Source: Macellibacteroides fermentans (GTDB lineage: Bacteria > Bacteroidota > Bacteroidia > Bacteroidales > Tannerellaceae). Taken from it: a stretch of DNA of 64,000 nucleotides. The notes beneath the pieces are model-generated. The model saw only the letters and a program-made list of their open reading frames with translations. It did not search any database and was not told the DNA's origin. The position numbers and the translations under genes are program-made. Positions 60,191 through 64,000 of the stretch are shown one piece after another. The stretch's first letter is position 1, and every line of letters starts with the position of its first letter. The stretch covers positions 753,434 through 817,433 of the forward strand of contig NZ_JACCCY010000003.1 in the NCBI RefSeq assembly GCF_013409575.1, given 5' to 3'.

Positions 60191-61843
60191 TCATTGAGGG
60201 GTTATTCCCTGTTCTTTGAGTAGTTGTAACCCGATATCTTTGAGTTTATATTTTTGGATCTTGCCACTTCCCGTCAATGGAAAGCCGTCAATGAAGAATA
60301 CATATTTTGGTATTTTATGGCGGGCTATTTTACCCCGGCAGAAATCTTTGACAATTTCTTCGGTAAGAGTCACGCCCTCTTTTTGAATGATAAAGGCTCC
60401 TACCTCTTCTCCATATTTCTGCGAGGCGATGGCGGCAACCTGTACATCTTTTACACCTTCCAGGTGGTATAGGAACTCTTCTATTTCGCGGGGGTAAATA
60501 TTTTCACCTCCCCGAATGATCATATCTTTTATCCGGCCGGTTATTACATAGTTTCCTTGTTCATTTTTGATACCCAGATCGCCGCTGTGTAACCAGCCAT
60601 CCTTATCGATAACTTCGGCGGTAGCTTCCGGATTTTTATAGTAGCCTTTCATAACAAGGTATCCGCGGCAGCATATTTCCCCCTGAACACCCTGAGGACA
60701 TTCTTCTCCGGTTTCCGGATTTACAATCTTCACTTCCGTGTGAGGGTATTCTTTTCCAACTGTAGTACATCTTTCTTCGAAGGAATCATCCAGGGTTGTA
60801 TGAGTCATTCCCGGTGAACTTTCGGTAAGTCCATATACACTAGTTATATGTGTAATATGCATCTTATCTGTTACTGCACGCATCAGCTCAATGGGGCATA
60901 AGGCTCCTGCCATGATCCCTGTTCGTAGCGAGGTGAGGTCGAACATGGAAAACATGGGATGGTTCAATTCGGCAATAAACATGGTGGGAACGCCATAGAG
61001 AGCGGTGCACCGTTCTTTGTGAACAGAAGCCAGAACCACCAGCGGGTCAAACTTTTCCACCATCACCTGGGTGGACCCGTGCGTAAGGCAATTCATGGTT
61101 GCCAGTACTACGCCAAAACAGTGGAACAGGGGTACACAGCAACATAGCTTATCGTTTTGTGTAAAACCCATGCCTTCTCCTGTAAAGAGTCCGTTGTTTG
61201 TTATATTGTGATGTGTGAGCATTACACCTTTTGGGAATCCGGTGGTTCCAGAGGTATATTGCATATTGGCTACGTCATGACATGTAATGGTGGATTTTAC
61301 ATCGTCCAGCACTTCGTCGCTGATGTTGTCTCCCAACAGTAATAATTCGGGTGTATTGTACATCCCTCTGAATTTTTCCTGGCCGATAAAAACCACATTC
61401 TTCATTTTGGGAAAACGGCTGCAGCTAAGATAACCTCGTTGAGAATTTCTAAGTTCGGGAATCATTTCGTAGACCATGTCTACATAGTTTCCGTCAAATA
61501 CCCCTTCGGTAATACATAAGGTGTGTAAATCCGAATTTTCAACAAGAAATTCCAGTTCGTGCTGCTTGTAATTGGTATTTACAGTTACCAATACCGCTCC
61601 GATTTTAGCTCCGGCATACAGAAAGGTAAGCCAGTCGGGAACATTGGTTGCCCAGATTCCTACATGGGTTCCTTTTGTTACACCGATAGCCAGCAATCCT
61701 TTGGCCATTTTGTCTACCCGTTCGTTAAACTCCTTCCAGGTGAAACGCAGGTCGCGGTCCGAATAAACAAGGTATTCTTTATCGGGTGTTGTCTCGGCCC
61801 AATGCTCAAGCCATTGTCCGATTGTTTTGTCTTGTAATTCCAT
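60191..61843 (-). CDS. AMP-forming acyl-CoA synthetase (FadD-like)
   Basis: 550 aa. ANL-superfamily ligase activating a fatty or aryl acid with ATP and CoA. P-loop [32 protein letters not shown], the hinge [23 protein letters not shown] and the C-terminal catalytic Lys in [12 protein letters not shown] are all present. The XRE-cupin regulator gene begins 13 bases before its start on the same strand, so both are co-transcribed. Substrate chain length is unknown. Confidence 0.92.
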   Translation of the reverse strand: MELQDKTIGQWLEHWAETTPDKEYLVYSDRDLRFTWKEFNERVDKMAKGLLAIGVTKGTHVGIWATNVPDWLTFLYAGAKIGAVLVTVNTNYKQHELEFLVENSDLHTLCITEGVFDGNYVDMVYEMIPELRNSQRGYLSCSRFPKMKNVVFIGQEKFRGMYNTPELLLLGDNISDEVLDDVKSTITCHDVANMQYTSGTTGFPKGVMLTHHNITNNGLFTGEGMGFTQNDKLCCCVPLFHCFGVVLATMNCLTHGSTQVMVEKFDPLVVLASVHKERCTALYGVPTMFIAELNHPMFSMFDLTSLRTGIMAGALCPIELMRAVTDKMHITHITSVYGLTESSPGMTHTTLDDSFEERCTTVGKEYPHTEVKIVNPETGEECPQGVQGEICCRGYLVMKGYYKNPEATAEVIDKDGWLHSGDLGIKNEQGNYVITGRIKDMIIRGGENIYPREIEEFLYHLEGVKDVQVAAIASQKYGEEVGAFIIQKEGVTLTEEIVKDFCRGKIARHKIPKYVFFIDGFPLTGSGKIQKYKLKDIGLQLLKEQGITPQ

Positions 61844-61856
61844 AAAGAGATGATAA

Positions 61857-62441
61857 TTAGTATGGCGTATATACTACAGCCAGTATTTTAGCTGTACTGC
61901 CGGCTCCGGCATGTACATGATGGGCTACAATCGAATCGTAATAAATGCTGTCTCCCTCTTCAAGGATGTAGGTGTTTTTGCCGTAATTGATCTCTACGAT
62001 ACCTTCAAGAACATAGATAAATTCTTCGCCTTCGTGTGTGGAAAGGATAAAATCTACGCCCGATGACGAGGCAATATCGATCAGGAACGGCTCCATGTGT
62101 CGTCCCGACTTTGCTTTCGACAAGGAATGGTATTCCATGTGCTTGCGTGCTTTGGTGGCATTGTTTGAGAAGCTTATACTTTCTGTAGCGGTATTGTTGT
62201 CTTGTTTCCGACAAATAACCGGACCCAGCTCTGTCTGATCGTCGAGGAATGTGCCCAGACGAACTCCCAGCACGCGGGCAATCTTGATTAACGGAGCCAG
62301 GGAAGGAAAATCAAGACTTCCTTCTATACGCTCTACCTGATCTACACTTAATCCGGAGCGTTCGGCAACTTCCTGAACGGTGAGGTTTTTGGATTCGCGG
62401 ATGCGTTGTATTTTTGCTCCTATAATCTTGTTATTTCCCAT
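61857..62441 (-). CDS. XRE-family transcriptional regulator with cupin domain
   Basis: 194 aa. Helix-turn-helix at about residues 8-62 ([30 protein letters not shown]) and a cupin at about 115-190 ([44 protein letters not shown]). Such regulators sense a small ligand, often an acid, in the cupin. In an operon with the acyl-CoA ligase, it likely controls that operon in response to the ligase substrate. A -7 box lies at 62505-62512. Confidence 0.92.
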   Translation of the reverse strand: MGNNKIIGAKIQRIRESKNLTVQEVAERSGLSVDQVERIEGSLDFPSLAPLIKIARVLGVRLGTFLDDQTELGPVICRKQDNNTATESISFSNNATKARKHMEYHSLSKAKSGRHMEPFLIDIASSSGVDFILSTHEGEEFIYVLEGIVEINYGKNTYILEEGDSIYYDSIVAHHVHAGAGSTAKILAVVYTPY

Positions 62442-62504
62442 GATAATTAAGTTGTATGTATTTTATTAATTTTTCGGCTGATTATAATTTGTTACAAAAC
62501 ACGG

Positions 62505-62512
62505 CAAAAATA
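62505..62512 (-). promoter_or_regulatory. -7 box for the XRE-cupin/acyl-CoA ligase operon
   Basis: The minus strand reads TATTTTTG, a full TAnnTTTG match, 63 bases upstream of the XRE start. Confidence 0.5.
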
Positions 62513-62593
62513 CATTAAATATTCAAAGATTAGGCTATTTTGTGTGGTTTTTAATCTGTTTTTTGATTAAAAGGGAGTTGTTATAACAAAAGA

Positions 62594-62624
62594 AAAGGGC
62601 CCCCTTCAATGAAGAGAGCCCTTT
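62594..62624 (-). terminator. Intrinsic terminator of rpsO
   Basis: AAAGGGC and GCCCTTT arms with an inner CTTC/GAAG stem, followed on the minus strand by TTCTTTTGTTAT. It lies 21 bases after the rpsO stop. Confidence 0.8.
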
Positions 62625-62645
62625 AACTTCCTGAGAAGTTGTTTC

Positions 62646-62915
62646 TTACTTTCTGATACCAAGTTCTTTGATGATTGCACGATATCTTTCGATGTCTTTA
62701 GCAATTAGGTAATCCAGTAAACGACGACGTTTACCTACCAACATTTTAAGAGCTCTTGAAGTACTATAATCTTTGTGATTCTTTTTCAAGTGTTCTGTTA
62801 AATGAGAAATGCGGAAAGTGAAAAGAGCGATCTGGCTTTCTGCAGAACCTGTGTCTGCGCTAGACTTTCCGTACTTTTCGAAAAGTTCTGCCTTTTTAGC
62901 TGAATCTAAATACAT
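62646..62915 (-). CDS. rpsO: 30S ribosomal protein S15
   Basis: 89 aa, exactly the family length. MYLDSAKKAELFEKYGKSSADTGSAESQIALFTFRI and the conserved H-x6-DYSTSRALKMLVGKRRRLLDYL. Binds 16S rRNA early in small-subunit assembly. Single gene, divergent from typA, with its own -7 box and terminator. Confidence 0.98.
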   Translation of the reverse strand: MYLDSAKKAELFEKYGKSSADTGSAESQIALFTFRISHLTEHLKKNHKDYSTSRALKMLVGKRRRLLDYLIAKDIERYRAIIKELGIRK

Positions 62916-62960
62916 GAATTCTACTTTTAAAAAATTAATACTATTGTTTCAAAGCGTGCG

Positions 62961-62968
62961 CAAAGGTA
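62961..62968 (-). promoter_or_regulatory. -7 box for rpsO
   Basis: The minus strand reads TACCTTTG, a full TAnnTTTG match; a GTTG element lies about 20 bases further upstream. Confidence 0.6.
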
Positions 62969-63032
62969 GCCATTAGTTTTTTGATAGACAACACTTTTAC
63001 TTTTCTTTTTTCCATATGAAAGGAATTTGTCG

Positions 63033-63040
63033 TAAATTTG
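63033..63040 (+). promoter_or_regulatory. -7 box for typA
   Basis: TAAATTTG, a full TAnnTTTG match, 20 bases before the ATG at 63061. Confidence 0.6.
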
Positions 63041-63060
63041 CAGCCAATAAATTAGTCTCA

Positions 63061-64000
63061 ATGCAAAAGATTAGAAACATCGCGATTATCGCGCACGTGG
63101 ATCACGGTAAAACAACGCTCGTTGACAAAATGTTATTAGCAGGTAAGCTTTTCCGTGAAGGACAGGCAGAACCCGACCAGTTTTTGGATAGTAATGACCT
63201 TGAGCGCGAAAGAGGTATTACGATTCTTTCCAAGAACGTATCCATTACTTACAATGATTATAAAATCAACATTATTGATACTCCGGGGCACGCCGACTTT
63301 GGTGGCGAGGTTGAAAGAGTATTGAATATGGCCGACGGTGTTTTATTGTTAGTAGATGCGTTTGAAGGCCCAATGCCTCAAACCCGTTTTGTACTGCAGA
63401 AGGCCATCCAGCTCGGATTAAAACCAATTGTAGTTGTTAATAAAGTAGATAAACCAAACTGCAGACCGTCTGAAGTTCAGGAAATGGTGTTCGATCTGAT
63501 GTTTAGTCTGGACGCCACCGAAGAACAGTTGGACTTCCCGACAATTTATGGCTCTGCTAAAAATGGTTGGATGTCTACCGACTGGAATGAACCTAAAGAA
63601 GATATTTCCGCATTGCTTGATGCAATCATAGAATATATCCCCGAACCTGTAACATTGGAAGGTACTCCGCAGATGCTTATCACTTCGCTCGACTTCTCCA
63701 AATATGTGGGTCGTATTGCCATCGGTCGCGTACACCGTGGTGAATTGAGAGAGGGGCAGGATGTGATGCTTTGCAAGCGTGACGGTTCTATGGTAAAATC
63801 ACGCATCAAGGAGGTGAATGTATTTGAAGGTCTGGGTCGTAGTAAAGTGAACTCGGTTAAATCGGGTGATATCTGTGCCCTTATCGGCATCGAAGGTTTT
63901 GAAATTGGAGAAACTATTGCCGATTTTCTGGAGCCCGAGGCTTTACCTACCATTGCGATCGACGAACCTACCATGTCTATGTTGTTTACAATCAACAATT
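63061..64000 (+). CDS. typA: GTPase TypA/BipA, C-terminus beyond window
   Basis: Ribosome-associated translational GTPase. 313 codons from ATG 63061 run open to the window end; the full protein is about 600 aa. G1 AHVDHGKTT (residues 11-19), G2 RGITI, G3 DTPGHADF, G4 [10 protein letters not shown] (the BipA-specific form), and the start of domain II ([26 protein letters not shown]) are all present. The BipA identity rather than LepA or EF-G follows from [25 protein letters not shown] and the domain spacing. Confidence 0.96.
   Translation, partial: MQKIRNIAIIAHVDHGKTTLVDKMLLAGKLFREGQAEPDQFLDSNDLERERGITILSKNVSITYNDYKINIIDTPGHADFGGEVERVLNMADGVLLLVDAFEGPMPQTRFVLQKAIQLGLKPIVVVNKVDKPNCRPSEVQEMVFDLMFSLDATEEQLDFPTIYGSAKNGWMSTDWNEPKEDISALLDAIIEYIPEPVTLEGTPQMLITSLDFSKYVGRIAIGRVHRGELREGQDVMLCKRDGSMVKSRIKEVNVFEGLGRSKVNSVKSGDICALIGIEGFEIGETIADFLEPEALPTIAIDEPTMSMLFTINN

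Overview
The window comes from an anaerobic Bacteroidales bacterium, probably of the Parabacteroides/Tannerellaceae type. The evidence is the repeated Bacteroidetes promoter signature TAnnTTTG just upstream of genes, a stand-alone TonB-dependent receptor with a carboxypeptidase-like N-terminal domain, DUF4252 and YfhO proteins, a bacterial GH3-family protein, and the housekeeping gene set. No rRNA, tRNA or CRISPR array was seen. All calls come from reading translations and motifs; no database search was run.

Layout. 1-25.4 kb is mostly core: aroK (cut by the left edge), an RNase H, two glycosyltransferases (one fused to a lipopolysaccharide-kinase-like domain), pdxB/purN, acpP-fabF-rnc, pfkA, a GH3 protein, a PAP2 phosphatase, a hemerythrin, a TonB receptor, an MnmD-type tRNA methyltransferase, trxA, dnaE and a complete RND efflux operon (adaptor, pump, TolC). 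25.5-39.1 kb is a visibly A/T-rich, anaerobe-type island described below. 39.2-53.9 kb is a surface-polysaccharide cluster: sugar-nucleotide genes, methyltransferase, flippase, WbsX-like protein, five glycosyltransferases and a YfhO membrane protein, nearly all overlapping or closely spaced. 54.0-55.8 kb is a four-gene overlapping operon (DUF4252, ECF sigma, anti-sigma-like, DUF4252) with a recognisable ECF-type promoter. 56.6-64 kb holds a secreted basic-secretory-protein-type metallopeptidase, a glycosyltransferase, ahcY, an acyl-CoA ligase with an XRE-cupin regulator, rpsO and the start of typA.

The most interesting part is the island. It encodes two small NifX/orange-protein-like proteins, two MinD-type ATPases with internal ferredoxin domains, an Mrp ATPase, a DUF134 helix-turn-helix/zinc-ribbon protein, a DUF89 protein, a radical SAM protein, a zinc-ribbon/ferredoxin protein, a corrinoid adenosyltransferase, a C_GCAxxG_C_C protein, an MBL-fold hydrolase, an ECF-sigma/metal-sensor-like operon and a peroxiredoxin. 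It resembles the anaerobe-specific orange protein (ORP) gene set known from Desulfovibrio. Four copies of the inverted repeat GAAC-N4-GTTC (three of them TGAAC-N4-GTTCA) lie in its promoter regions; two have exactly the same placement, one base upstream of a -7 box. I infer a common regulon, with the DUF134 protein as candidate regulator. The long minus-strand operon is broken by an IS4-family element inserted in a deformylase gene, with intact terminal repeats and an 11-bp target duplication.

Two intergenic regions 48 kb apart (8.0-8.4 and 56.0-56.4 kb) carry diverged copies of the same two-module, roughly 400-bp non-coding repeat, which I do not recognise. A perfect 12-bp hairpin lies inside the first codons of rnc.
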